Positions 9,499-17,794 of a DNA stretch of 64,000 bases are shown here, piece after piece. Position numbers and translations under genes: made by a program. Location: contig NZ_BAABHJ010000002.1 of assembly GCF_039542035.1 (NCBI RefSeq), positions 434,001 through 498,000 on the forward strand. Reading direction: 5' to 3'. Under the pieces are notes generated by a model. It ran no database searches. It was not told where the DNA came from and saw only the letters and a program-made list of their open reading frames with translations. The number at the start of each line of letters is the position of its first letter. Position 1 is the stretch's first letter. This DNA comes from Actinoallomurus liliacearum (GTDB taxonomy: Bacteria > Actinomycetota > Actinomycetes > Streptosporangiales > Streptosporangiaceae).

Positions 9499-9882
9499 GT
9501 GGTGGTACGCCCTGCATTCGCCCTGTTGATGTTGGTCGCCGTCGCGGGTTGCGCGAGTGAGCGCCATCCGCAGGCGCGGCCGACCCGGTCCCTGGTGATC
9601 CCGACCCCGTCACCGTCCCCCACCGGCCGGCCGCGGCTCGCCCGTCCCGGCACGGAGTGCGGCCAGGTCACCACCGTGACCGGAGGCCGTGCCACGGTCC
9701 AGGTCGTACGCGGCCGGACGAGCTGCGTCGAGGCGATGAGCGTCTTCGAGAAGTACAACGACCCCGACACTCCGGCGGAGGGCACGGCCGGCCTGGTGGT
9801 CATCGGCCACTGGACCTGCGGCACTCGTGGCACGATCACCACGTGCACGTCGAAGATCGCGACGATCCGCACCCATCGCTGA
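9499..9882 (+). CDS. Small secreted lipoprotein, function unknown
   Basis: A 127-residue protein starting at GTG with a short hydrophobic signal ending in the lipobox VAGC, so Cys18 should be lipidated and the protein held outside the membrane. A Ser/Pro/Thr-rich linker (residues ~28-48) precedes a small domain with four cysteines (C53, C75, C103, C112) that could form two disulfides. I do not recognise the domain. It lies between the divergent ribonuclease gene and the principal sigma factor and may have its own promoter. Confidence 0.65.
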   Translation: MVVRPAFALLMLVAVAGCASERHPQARPTRSLVIPTPSPSPTGRPRLARPGTECGQVTTVTGGRATVQVVRGRTSCVEAMSVFEKYNDPDTPAEGTAGLVVIGHWTCGTRGTITTCTSKIATIRTHR

Positions 9883-10139
9883 GGCCGGCCACGCGGAGTG
9901 GTCTTGGTCACACCTGGTGACGACCCGCGGAGGCGCTTACCCCGCAGGTCGGGCGGGGTGCTGATAGCCTGTGCGGCTGGCAGGCGAGGGGGGCTTTGCC
10001 GTACCCGGGCGCGTGCACACGTGAAAGTTTCCGCTCTGCGGGAACAACCCGGCCACGATCGTGCGTTTCCGATAGTGCGCGCGCAAGCAGACGACATACG
10101 TCCCATACCGCTAGGACACGAAGGGAGGGAGGTGTCCTC

Positions 10140-11480
10140 ATGCCGCGAACCGCTGCTGCGACCATGCCCGCAGGGCTGACGCCCTTCGAGGAGCTTCTCG
10201 ACCGTGGCCGTTCTCAGGGGCACCTCTCGCTGGACGAGGTGCGCAATGCCTTCCAGGAAGCCGGCATCACCCCCACGCAGGGCCGCTCCATCATTCGCCA
10301 GCTGACCGACGCCGGAGTCCGACTGGCCAGCGAGGACAAGACCGAGGCCGCGTCCACCAAGAAGGGTACGGCCACTGTCAAGAAGGCCAAGCCCGCCCGC
10401 GCCAAGAGCAGGACCGCGGGCAAGGCGAAGGCCGCCGAGGCCGAGGCGCCGCGGGCCGAGACCGGATCCGAGCACCCGGCCGACCCCGACGCGGTGGACG
10501 TTCCCGCCGCCGAGCTCGAGTCCGATGACTACGAGGTCGACGCCCCGACCGACCTGGACGACCAGTCCTCGGTCATGGGCGACTCGGTGCACACCTACCT
10601 CAAGGCGATCGGCCGCCGGCAGCTGCTCACCGCCGCGCAGGAGGTCGAGCTCGCCAAGCGCATCGAGGCCGGACTCTACGCCGAGCACAAGCTCGAGACC
10701 GAGACCGGGCTCTCCGAGGACGACCGCGATGATCTCGAGCTGGTCGCCGAGGACGGCCGCCGGGCCAAGGCCCACATGCTCGAGGCCAACCTGCGGCTCG
10801 TCGTCTCGGTGGCGAAGAAGTACGCCGACCGCGGCCTGTCCCTGCTCGACGTGGTGCAGGAGGGCAACCTCGGCCTGATCCGCGCGGTGGAGAAGTTCGA
10901 CTACACCAAGGGTTACAAGTTCTCCACCTACGCGATGTGGTGGATCCGGCAGGCCATTCAGCGTGGCTTCGCCGACTCCGCCCGCACGATCCGGCTGCCG
11001 GTTCACGTCCTGGAGATGCTGAGCAAGCTCAGCCGCGTCGAGCGGGACATGCACCAGCGTCTGGGCCGCGAGCCCACTCCGGAGGAGCTGGCCGAGGAGC
11101 TCGACAAGAGCCCCGCCCAGGTCCAGGAGCTGCTGCGGACCAGCCGCCAGCCGATCAGCCTGGACTCGACGATCGGCGAGGACGGCGAGACGCGCATCGG
11201 CGACCTCATCGAGGACACCGACAGCCCGGAGGCGTCCGAACTGGTCGACCGCCAGCTGATGGCCGACCAGCTGCGCCGCGCCCTGTCGGTGCTCTCCCCG
11301 CGGGAAGAGAAGATCATGGCGATGCGGTTCGGGCTGTACGACGGCACGCCGCGCACGCTGGACGAGATCGGCAAGCACCTCGGGCTGACCCGTGAGCGGA
11401 TCCGTCAGCTCGAGAAGGAGTCGCTGTCCAAGCTGCGGCACCCGAGCAACGCCCAGCCGCTGCTCGACTTCGCCAGCTGA
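10140..11480 (+). CDS. hrdB: Principal RNA polymerase sigma factor (HrdB/SigA type)
   Basis: Group-1 sigma-70 of 446 residues. Region 1.1 (residues ~10-65), a Lys/Ala-rich then acidic linker (~75-140), region 1.2 from SVMGDSVHTYLKAIG, region 2 with NLRLVVSVAKKYADRG, core-binding DVVQEGNLGLIRAVEKFD and -10 reading YKFSTYAMWWIRQAI, region 3, and region 4 with TLDEIGKHLGLTRERIRQLE and a conserved LLDFAS tail. The ATG is fixed by AGGGAGGGAGG just upstream; the frame is open further back but unlike the family. The 257-base upstream region has candidate -10 boxes (TAGCCT at 9965) but no clear -35. It directs housekeeping transcription. Confidence 0.95.
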   Translation: MPRTAAATMPAGLTPFEELLDRGRSQGHLSLDEVRNAFQEAGITPTQGRSIIRQLTDAGVRLASEDKTEAASTKKGTATVKKAKPARAKSRTAGKAKAAEAEAPRAETGSEHPADPDAVDVPAAELESDDYEVDAPTDLDDQSSVMGDSVHTYLKAIGRRQLLTAAQEVELAKRIEAGLYAEHKLETETGLSEDDRDDLELVAEDGRRAKAHMLEANLRLVVSVAKKYADRGLSLLDVVQEGNLGLIRAVEKFDYTKGYKFSTYAMWWIRQAIQRGFADSARTIRLPVHVLEMLSKLSRVERDMHQRLGREPTPEELAEELDKSPAQVQELLRTSRQPISLDSTIGEDGETRIGDLIEDTDSPEASELVDRQLMADQLRRALSVLSPREEKIMAMRFGLYDGTPRTLDEIGKHLGLTRERIRQLEKESLSKLRHPSNAQPLLDFAS

Positions 11481-11500
11481 GCGGACCGAGCCGACCGTAC

Positions 11501-11538
11501 GAAGGCCCGCCGGGAGCACCCGCTCCCGGCGGGCCTTC
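11501..11538. terminator. Bidirectional terminator after the sigma factor
   Basis: A perfect 17-bp inverted repeat (GAAGGCCCGCCGGGAGC with its complement) around a 4-base loop ACCC. It starts 20 bases after the sigma-factor stop and lies before the end of the convergent ABC permease gene. There is no T-run, as usual in GC-rich actinomycetes. Confidence 0.85.
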
Positions 11539-11562
11539 GCGTTCCAGGTCGCAGGCGACCGC

Positions 11563-12333
11563 TCAGGCGTCGCGCCGCCGGAGCAGGAGTCCGGCGATGA
11601 AGAGCGCGGCGACCGCCCACCCGCCGAGGACTCCGAGGCCGGTCCAAGGGGCGATAGGGAGGGAACTGAGGTTGGTGGTGGCCTGGCCGGCCAGCCCGGC
11701 GGTCATGGGGGCGATCTGTTCGAGGTGTCGTCGCAGCGGGTCGGCGACGGCTTGGGCGAGGATCGGGGGCAGGTAGAGCAGGGCGAGGACGGCTCCGATC
11801 GAGACGGCGGTCTCGCGGATGGCGGTGGCGACGCCGAGGGCGAGCAGGGCGATGAGCATGAGGTAGAGGCCGCCGCAGGCGGCGGCCCGCAGAGTAGGCC
11901 CGTGGCTGATCGAGATGAGTGCGTAGCCGTGAGCTGGGTCGAGGCCGGCGCCGGGGAGCATCAGTCGCCCGATGAGCAGGCAACCGGCGACGGCGAGCAG
12001 TCCGGCGAGGAGGGTGAGGCCGGCGACGTTGACGGCTTTGGCGGCCAAGACGACCACGCGACGGGGCATGGCGGTGAGGGTGAGGCGGATCATGCCGTTG
12101 CCGTACTCTTCCGAGACGGCGAGGACGCCGAGGACGGCAACGACCGCCTGGCCGAGAGTGATGCCGGTCAGGGCGAGTTTGGTGGGGTCCTGCCCGCGGT
12201 CGGAGGATACGTGGGTGGTGGCGGCGATGCCGGCGCTGACCGCGACGGTCAGGACGACGGCGCCGATGAGGAGCCAGGCCGTGCTGGTCAAGGTGCGCAG
12301 TTTGGTCCATTCGGCTCGCAGCGCGTCGATCAT
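11563..12333 (-). CDS. ABC-2 type permease
   Basis: A 256-residue integral membrane protein starting MIDALRAEWTKLRTLTS, the signature N terminus of actinomycete ABC-2 permeases, followed by about six hydrophobic segments and a short LLRRRDA tail. The ATG overlaps the stop of the upstream permease gene by four bases. With that gene and the ATPase it forms a three-gene exporter operon. It contains only the membrane domain and no obvious extracellular insertion, unlike its partner. Its substrate is unknown. Confidence 0.88.
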   Translation of the reverse strand: MIDALRAEWTKLRTLTSTAWLLIGAVVLTVAVSAGIAATTHVSSDRGQDPTKLALTGITLGQAVVAVLGVLAVSEEYGNGMIRLTLTAMPRRVVVLAAKAVNVAGLTLLAGLLAVAGCLLIGRLMLPGAGLDPAHGYALISISHGPTLRAAACGGLYLMLIALLALGVATAIRETAVSIGAVLALLYLPPILAQAVADPLRRHLEQIAPMTAGLAGQATTNLSSLPIAPWTGLGVLGGWAVAALFIAGLLLRRRDA

Positions 12334-13880
12334 GCGTCTCTCCGGCGCAGCGTGACGGCGGCGATGCCGAGGGCGAGGGCGGCGTAGGCGCACAACACGG
12401 CAAGGCCGGCCCACCAAGAGAGCGGATAGTAGCCGTTTGCCATGGTGTAGGGGTAGGCGACCTGCGCAGATCTGGGGAGAGCGCCCAGGACGGAAAAGCC
12501 GGCGGCTGGAGTGAGGCGGAACAGCCACTGCTCAGCGCCACCGGACATCGATGAGCCGATGATGTATGGCAGGACGAACACGACGATGCCTGCCGTGACG
12601 GCACCGGCGCTCTTCCGGACGATGGTGCCGGCGGCGAGGACGGCGACGGCGGTGACGGCGACCAGCGCGCCGGCGCCGGCGATGATGCGCGCCATGGTGG
12701 GAGTGCTGACCGGGAAGACGTAGGCGCCGTTCGCTTTGAGGATGTGCTCGCCGAGGGGGACGGCGACCGCAGCGGCGAGTGCTCCGATGACGAAGGCAGC
12801 GGCGCCGATGACGACTGCCTTGGCCGCGAGCACGCGATGCCGGTGCGGGGTGGCAGCGAAGGTGGTGCGGATCAGGCCGCGGCGGTACTCGACGGTGATG
12901 AACATCGTGGCGACCACGATGATCGCGATCAGGCCGACGATGAGCCCGAACACGATGGTGCTGGAGGGGGTGTCGGTGCCGAGGAGCCCTTCCACCACGG
13001 CGGGGGCGATGTCACCGGAGCCGCGCAGGACGAAGGAGCTGCCGGTGCGGTGGTAGCTGCCGCCTGGCAGTTTCGGGTAGAAGTCCTGAGCGCCGATGCT
13101 CTGCTCGCGCCAGGCGCCTTGGGTGACGTGATCGAAGGTGGCGGTGGCCTGGGTGGCGAATCCACTGCTTGAACGATCGAACGACACGGGCGAGGTGACG
13201 AACAGCCCGACATGCACGGTGGAGGGAAGCCCCGCCAGGCGCGCGGCGCCGATCTTGGTCCAGGCCGTGCCGTCGGTGGAGTCGTAGCCGGTGAGCGTGT
13301 CGCCGGTCCGGGTCAGCCGCAACCAGCGTGGCGAGGTGTCGGAGACCGGCCCGGGCCGGCCGGCCTGGTCGTGGGTGTAGTTGTCCTGGAAGCGGACGCC
13401 GTGAGCGCCGGTCGCCATGACTGCGGCGTAGGGCGATCCTTGCTTGGTGCTCGGCCGCAGGAGGATCCCGGCCTTCGCCCAGGCCGCTAGGCCGGGGCGG
13501 GTCTGGGCGAGTGACGGGGCGACGTTGGTCGGGTTGGACGAGGTCACCCCGGTGAGTGAGCGGACCTGCGCGGTGATCGTGCCGTCGCCGGTGAGCGGTT
13601 GCTCAACGAACTGGTAGCTGTCAGCGACCGCTTCGCCGTCCGGTCCGGTCGCCACGTAGGGATGACCAGACTGACAGGTCGAGCCGGTGCCGGTGCAGGT
13701 GCCTTCGTGGGTACCGTTGGCGACAAGGAACGTGAACGTGGTGCACAGCACGACGGCGACGCCCAGGCCGATCAGCCAGCCCCGGATCGTGCGGAACTTG
13801 GTCCACTCCGCCCGAAGAACCGGCCGAAAGCTCTCCCGCTCAGGTTGGGCGGTCGGGCGGGGCGCTGCGGTGGTGGTCAT
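12330..13880 (-). CDS. ABC-2 permease with an extracellular DUF1349/concanavalin-like domain
   Basis: 516 residues, about twice the usual ABC-2 permease. After LRAEWTKFRTIRG and one transmembrane helix (~34-54) there is a soluble stretch of ~240 residues before the remaining five helices (from ~305). The stretch shows the DUF1349-like pattern: GDGTITAQV, AKAGILLR, GVRFQDNY, WLRLTRTGDTLTGYDSTDG. That fold is a lectin/laminin-G-like sandwich expected to face outside and bind sugar or another ligand. The ATG overlaps the ATPase stop by four bases. The frame is complete, so this is not a shifted or fused artefact. What it binds cannot be stated. Confidence 0.85.
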   Translation of the reverse strand: MTTTAAPRPTAQPERESFRPVLRAEWTKFRTIRGWLIGLGVAVVLCTTFTFLVANGTHEGTCTGTGSTCQSGHPYVATGPDGEAVADSYQFVEQPLTGDGTITAQVRSLTGVTSSNPTNVAPSLAQTRPGLAAWAKAGILLRPSTKQGSPYAAVMATGAHGVRFQDNYTHDQAGRPGPVSDTSPRWLRLTRTGDTLTGYDSTDGTAWTKIGAARLAGLPSTVHVGLFVTSPVSFDRSSSGFATQATATFDHVTQGAWREQSIGAQDFYPKLPGGSYHRTGSSFVLRGSGDIAPAVVEGLLGTDTPSSTIVFGLIVGLIAIIVVATMFITVEYRRGLIRTTFAATPHRHRVLAAKAVVIGAAAFVIGALAAAVAVPLGEHILKANGAYVFPVSTPTMARIIAGAGALVAVTAVAVLAAGTIVRKSAGAVTAGIVVFVLPYIIGSSMSGGAEQWLFRLTPAAGFSVLGALPRSAQVAYPYTMANGYYPLSWWAGLAVLCAYAALALGIAAVTLRRRDA

Positions 13881-14815
13881 CGTCGCGCCTCCCGGTGCAA
13901 GGTGCCGGCCTGGTACTCGGTCTCGCTGCTGGTGAGCTGAAGGTAGACGTCTTCGAGCGTCGCCCGGTGCGTGGTGACCTCGGAGAAGGGCACGCCCGCT
14001 TGGCTGAGGATTTCCACGACGCGCTGCGCGGGGACCCCGGACACGGTGACGGTGTGGGCGTCGGTGACGGTTGCGGCGGTCGCGGACCGGTGCAGCGCCG
14101 CGGCAGCGTCGGCCGGCGCCGAGGTGCGCAGCCGGACCTGGTCGCCCGAGGCGCGGGCGACCAGGTCCTCGACGCGGGCGTCGGCGAGTACACGGCCGCG
14201 GCCGACCACCACGACGTGATCGGCGATACCTTGCAGCTCGCCCATCAGGTGGCTGGAGACGAGGATGGCGCGTCCCTCTGCGGCGAGGGAGCGCAGCAGC
14301 CCGCGCATCCAGATGATCCCTTCGGGGTCCATGCCGTTGAACGGCTCGTCCATGATGATCATCCGGGGGGCGCCGAGCATGGCCGCGGCGATGCCGAGGC
14401 GTTGGCGCATACCCAGTGAGTAGCCGCCGGCTTTCCGACGTGCCGCGCTGCCGAGCCCGACGAGCTCGATCGCGGCGTCGACGGGGCCGGCGGACATGCC
14501 CTGGGAGTGGGCCAGCCACAGCAGATGGTTTCGCCCAGTGCGGCTGGGCTGGAGGGCGGCGGCGTCGACCAGCGCACCGACGTGGTGCAGCGGGTGCGGC
14601 AGCTGCGCGTAAGGCCTTCCGCCGATCAGGGCGTGGCCCTCGTCTGGGGCGTCCAGGCCGAGGATCACCCGGATGGTGGTGGATTTGCCCGCACCGTTCG
14701 GGCCGACGAAGCCGGTCACCGTGCCGGGCGTGACCGTGAAGGTCATACCGTCGAGGGCGACTGTCGGCCCGAAGCGTTTACGTAGGCCGCTGACTTCGAT
14801 CGTTGCGTCGCTCAC
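13877..14815 (-). CDS. ABC transporter ATPase for the ABC-2 exporter
   Basis: 312-residue cytoplasmic ATPase: Walker A GPNGAGKSTT (~38), signature YSLGMRQR (the SLGM variant common in BcrA/DrrA-type ATPases), Walker B RMIIMDEPFNGMDPEG and H-loop VSSHLMGE. A C-terminal ~90-residue extension (VRLRTSAPADA onward) is usual in this class. It is the first gene of the three-gene operon and its stop overlaps the permease start. The gene is divergent from a response regulator across 187 bases that contain a perfect inverted repeat, so the two-component system may control the exporter, as in bacitracin/lantibiotic resistance modules. Confidence 0.92.
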   Translation of the reverse strand: MSDATIEVSGLRKRFGPTVALDGMTFTVTPGTVTGFVGPNGAGKSTTIRVILGLDAPDEGHALIGGRPYAQLPHPLHHVGALVDAAALQPSRTGRNHLLWLAHSQGMSAGPVDAAIELVGLGSAARRKAGGYSLGMRQRLGIAAAMLGAPRMIIMDEPFNGMDPEGIIWMRGLLRSLAAEGRAILVSSHLMGELQGIADHVVVVGRGRVLADARVEDLVARASGDQVRLRTSAPADAAAALHRSATAATVTDAHTVTVSGVPAQRVVEILSQAGVPFSEVTTHRATLEDVYLQLTSSETEYQAGTLHREARR

Positions 14816-14873
14816 GTGCTCGTCCGTCCTTGGTCATGGGGATGGTCTTCGCCACCAGATGTACGGCACGGCA

Positions 14874-14914
14874 GGTGTCAGCCCGGTGGCAGCCGCCGAC
14901 ACCGGGCTGACACC
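14874..14914. promoter_or_regulatory. Perfect 15-bp inverted repeat between ABC operon and two-component system
   Basis: GGTGTCAGCCCGGTG and its exact complement are separated by 11 bases (14889-14899). Being placed between two divergent start codons rather than after a gene, it is better explained as a control site (dimeric regulator operator or a cruciform) than as a terminator. The adjacent response regulator is the obvious candidate to bind it, but that is inference. Confidence 0.5.
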
Positions 14915-15001
14915 CTGTGCCTGTCATCGTGAAGAGCGACGTGGTCGATGTTCCGAACCGGGCCTCGCCGCCACAGGTAGGAACCCGAATGGAGAACGGC
15001 C

Positions 15002-15664
15002 GTGAGAGTGCTCGTCGTCGAGGACTTCGAGGTCCTGGCACGCTCGATCGGGACCGGCCTGCGCCGCGAGGGCATGGCGGTCGACGTCGTCCTCGACGGC
15101 AGCGACGCGCTCGATCACCTGGCTGTCACCCGATACGACGTCGTGGTCCTCGACCGGGACCTGCCCGGGGTCCACGGAGACGAGGTGTGCCGGCAGATCG
15201 TCGCGAAACGGTCGAACAGCCGCGTACTGATGCTCACCGCCGCCGGCACCGTCAAGGACCGCGTCGACGGCCTCGGATTGGGCGCCGATGACTACCTTCC
15301 CAAGCCGTTCGACTTCTCCGAACTGGTGGCCCGTGTCCGCGCTCTCGGGCGGCGAGCCGCGCCCGCGACACCACCGACCCTCCACGCTGGTGACGTCACA
15401 CTCGACCCCGGCCGTCGGGTCGCTTTCCGTGCTGGACGGCGCCTGGAGCTGAGCCCGAAGGAGTTCGCGGTCCTCGAATGCCTCCTCGCCGCAGGAGACC
15501 GGGTGGTCTCCGCCGAAGAGCTCCTCGAACGGGTCTGGGACGAGGCAGCCGACCCCTTCACCACCGCGGTCAAGACGACCATCCGCCGGCTGCGGGCCAA
15601 GCTCGGCGACCCGCCCCTCATCCACACCATCCGCGAGGCCGGCTACCGGATCGGAGACCAGTGA
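15002..15664 (+). CDS. Response regulator, OmpR/PhoB family
   Basis: 220 residues. Receiver domain with the acidic pair E7/D8, phospho-acceptor D51 in VVVLDRDLPG and the conserved lysine in DDYLPKPFDF; then a winged-helix output domain with RRLELSPKEFAVLECLL, the recognition helix around VKTTIRRLRAKLG and the wing IREAGYRIG. It starts with GTG. Its stop overlaps the histidine kinase GTG (GTGA), so the pair is co-translated. Divergent from the ABC-2 operon, its likely target. Confidence 0.93.
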   Translation: MRVLVVEDFEVLARSIGTGLRREGMAVDVVLDGSDALDHLAVTRYDVVVLDRDLPGVHGDEVCRQIVAKRSNSRVLMLTAAGTVKDRVDGLGLGADDYLPKPFDFSELVARVRALGRRAAPATPPTLHAGDVTLDPGRRVAFRAGRRLELSPKEFAVLECLLAAGDRVVSAEELLERVWDEAADPFTTAVKTTIRRLRAKLGDPPLIHTIREAGYRIGDQ

Positions 15665-16773
15665 CGCGCCCGGTGAAGAACGTCATGTCCCTCCTGCGCC
15701 GCCGGCCCATCTTGCGGGTGCAGCTCACTCTGCTCTACTCCGGCCTGGCTCTCGGTCTGCTGGCAGCGGTCCTGCTGGCCACCAACCTCCTCTACGGCCA
15801 CAGCGAACAAAGAGCCCCGGCCGGCACCCCCGCCGCTCCGGCGACCGGCGGCCGCACCTTTGACGTCGGTCCCGCCGCCATCGGCCTGGGTGCCGTGGCC
15901 ATCGCCATGGCCGGAGCCTGGTGGCTCGCCGGCAGATTCCTTCGCCCCCTGCGCGTCATCACCACCACCGCCCAGGAGATCTCCGCCACCAACCTGGACC
16001 GACGGCTCGACCTCACCGGCCCGGCTGACGAGCTCACCGACCTCAGCAGGACCCTCAACGATCTCTTCGGACGGCTTCAGGCCGCCTTCGAAGCCCAGCG
16101 CCACTTCGTGGCCAACGCCTCCCACGAACTGCGCACCCCCCTCGCCGGCCAGCGCACGCTTCTCCAGGTCGCTCTCGCCGACCCCGCCGCCGATACCGAA
16201 AGCCTGCGGGCCGCCTGCGAAGAGGCACTCCGCCTCGGAGACCAACAAGAACGGCTCATCGAGGCCCTGCTCACCCTCGCGACCGGCGAGCGGGGAGTCG
16301 AACGCTGGGACCCGATCGACCTCGCCGAGATCACCCAGGGCGTCATCTCGGGCCACCGGCGCGAAGCGGACCACCGCGGCATCCGCATCGAGGCCGGTCT
16401 CGCCCCCGCACCAACCGTCGGAGATCCCCGACTGGTCACCAGTCTGATCGCGAACCTCCTCGACAACGCCCTCCACCACAACATCGCCAGGGGCCACGTC
16501 ACGGTCTCGACCACCTCATCGACGGAACATGCGAACATCGCGATCAGCAACACCGGCCCGTCGATTCCCCGCCAGGACCTCGAACGCCTCTTCCGGCCCT
16601 TCCACCAAGCCGGCACGGAGCGGGTACACCGCGACGGACATGGCCTCGGTCTCGCCATCGTGCTGGCCATCGCCAAAGCACACGGCGCCAGACTCGCAGC
16701 GCATCCCCGCTCAGAAGGAGGACTCACGGTCGAAGTGAGTTTTCGGCTGAAGCGGAAGTCGTACCGGGACTGA
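15661..16773 (+). CDS. Sensor histidine kinase
   Basis: 370 residues: two transmembrane helices (~15-38 and ~72-95) around a short extracytoplasmic loop, a HAMP linker (RRLDLTGPADELTDL), the phospho-acceptor box NASHELRTPL (His ~155), and an ATPase domain with the N-box LIANLLDNALHHN and G-box GHGLGLAIVLAI. The very short sensing loop is typical of kinases that sense through the membrane or through a partner transporter, which fits the divergent ABC-2 exporter. GTG at 15673 is an alternative start. Confidence 0.93.
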   Translation: MTRPVKNVMSLLRRRPILRVQLTLLYSGLALGLLAAVLLATNLLYGHSEQRAPAGTPAAPATGGRTFDVGPAAIGLGAVAIAMAGAWWLAGRFLRPLRVITTTAQEISATNLDRRLDLTGPADELTDLSRTLNDLFGRLQAAFEAQRHFVANASHELRTPLAGQRTLLQVALADPAADTESLRAACEEALRLGDQQERLIEALLTLATGERGVERWDPIDLAEITQGVISGHRREADHRGIRIEAGLAPAPTVGDPRLVTSLIANLLDNALHHNIARGHVTVSTTSSTEHANIAISNTGPSIPRQDLERLFRPFHQAGTERVHRDGHGLGLAIVLAIAKAHGARLAAHPRSEGGLTVEVSFRLKRKSYRD

Positions 16774-16935
16774 CCGCCGAGCTCCCTATCCATCCTTCGA
16801 ACAGAAGATTGACTAATTCGGTCAAGAAACCCGACTCGATTCTCATAAACTTTTAATCAAGCATCGATATCTTTTCATGGAACTCCCAGGAAAGGGGTCT
16901 TCACGCACCGCCGGGTACCTTTTACGCTCCCGGTC

Positions 16936-17703
16936 ATGGCTGAAGAACTGCACGACCACGACCGAGGTCTCTCGTTCGACCTGGGCACGTTAAGCCGACG
17001 CAAGGCGCTCCTTCTCATGGGCGGCGCGGGCCTCGCGGCCATGGCATCCGCCCTGCCGGGCAGGGCCGACGCCGCCGCGGCCGCCTGCACGGAGATTCCC
17101 AGCGAGACCGCCGGGCCCTACCCCGCCGACGGCTCCAACGGGCCGAACGTGCTGACGCAGAGCGGCATCGTCCGCAGCGACATCCGCTCCAGCTTCGGCG
17201 GCCTGAGCGGAACCGCCACCGGAGTCCCCCTCACGATCAAGCTCACGATCGAGACCAGCTCCTGCGCGCCTTTCCCCGGCGCCGCCGTCTATCTGTGGCA
17301 CTGCAACGCCACCGGCGGATACTCGCTTTACTCCTCCGGGCTGAGCAGCGTCAATTACCTGCGCGGCGTCCAGGTGGCCGACAGTTCCGGTCTGGTCACC
17401 TTCACCAGCATCTTCCCGGGGTGCTACTCCGGCCGATGGCCGCACATCCACTTCGAGATCTACCGGACCCTCGCCGACGCCACCGCCGCGGGCGACCCCG
17501 TGAAGACCTCACAGCTGGCCCTTCCCGCAGACGTCTGCCGGGCCGTGTACGCCACCAGCGGCTACGGATCGAGCGCCTCGAACCTGTCCCGGGTCAGTCT
17601 GAACACCGACATGGTCTTCAGCGACGGATACGCCACTCAGCTGGCCACCGTCACCGGCAACACCACATCCGGCTACACCGCCACCCTCACCGTCCCGGCC
17701 TGA
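16936..17703 (+). CDS. Tat-exported intradiol-dioxygenase-like protein
   Basis: 255 residues. The N terminus has a twin-arginine signal (LSRRKALLLMGGAG) with cleavage expected after GRADA. The mature part is an intradiol ring-cleavage dioxygenase-like sandwich with the usual iron ligands in place: a tyrosine in YLWHCNATGGYSLY, a tyrosine in FPGCYSGRWP and two histidines in PHIHFEIY. Cytoplasmic catechol dioxygenases lack a signal; the exported group may act on aromatic or lignin-related compounds outside the cell. The preceding 160 bases are unusually AT-rich for this window and hold TTGACT at 16809 inside TTGAC-N7-GTCAA, but no well-spaced -10. Confidence 0.88.
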   Translation: MAEELHDHDRGLSFDLGTLSRRKALLLMGGAGLAAMASALPGRADAAAAACTEIPSETAGPYPADGSNGPNVLTQSGIVRSDIRSSFGGLSGTATGVPLTIKLTIETSSCAPFPGAAVYLWHCNATGGYSLYSSGLSSVNYLRGVQVADSSGLVTFTSIFPGCYSGRWPHIHFEIYRTLADATAAGDPVKTSQLALPADVCRAVYATSGYGSSASNLSRVSLNTDMVFSDGYATQLATVTGNTTSGYTATLTVPA

Positions 17704-17722
17704 ACCGCCGCCCATGGCGCGT

Positions 17723-17753
17723 GACCGGCCGAGCACATCGCGCTCGGCCGGTC
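17723..17753. terminator. Terminator between the dioxygenase and oxidoreductase genes
   Basis: A perfect 12-bp inverted repeat, GACCGGCCGAGC and its complement, around a 7-base loop. It lies between two convergent genes and can serve both. Confidence 0.8.
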
Positions 17754-17794
17754 GCCCGGCGATGAGGACCCGTTCCCGGCGGGCGGTCGCCGGC

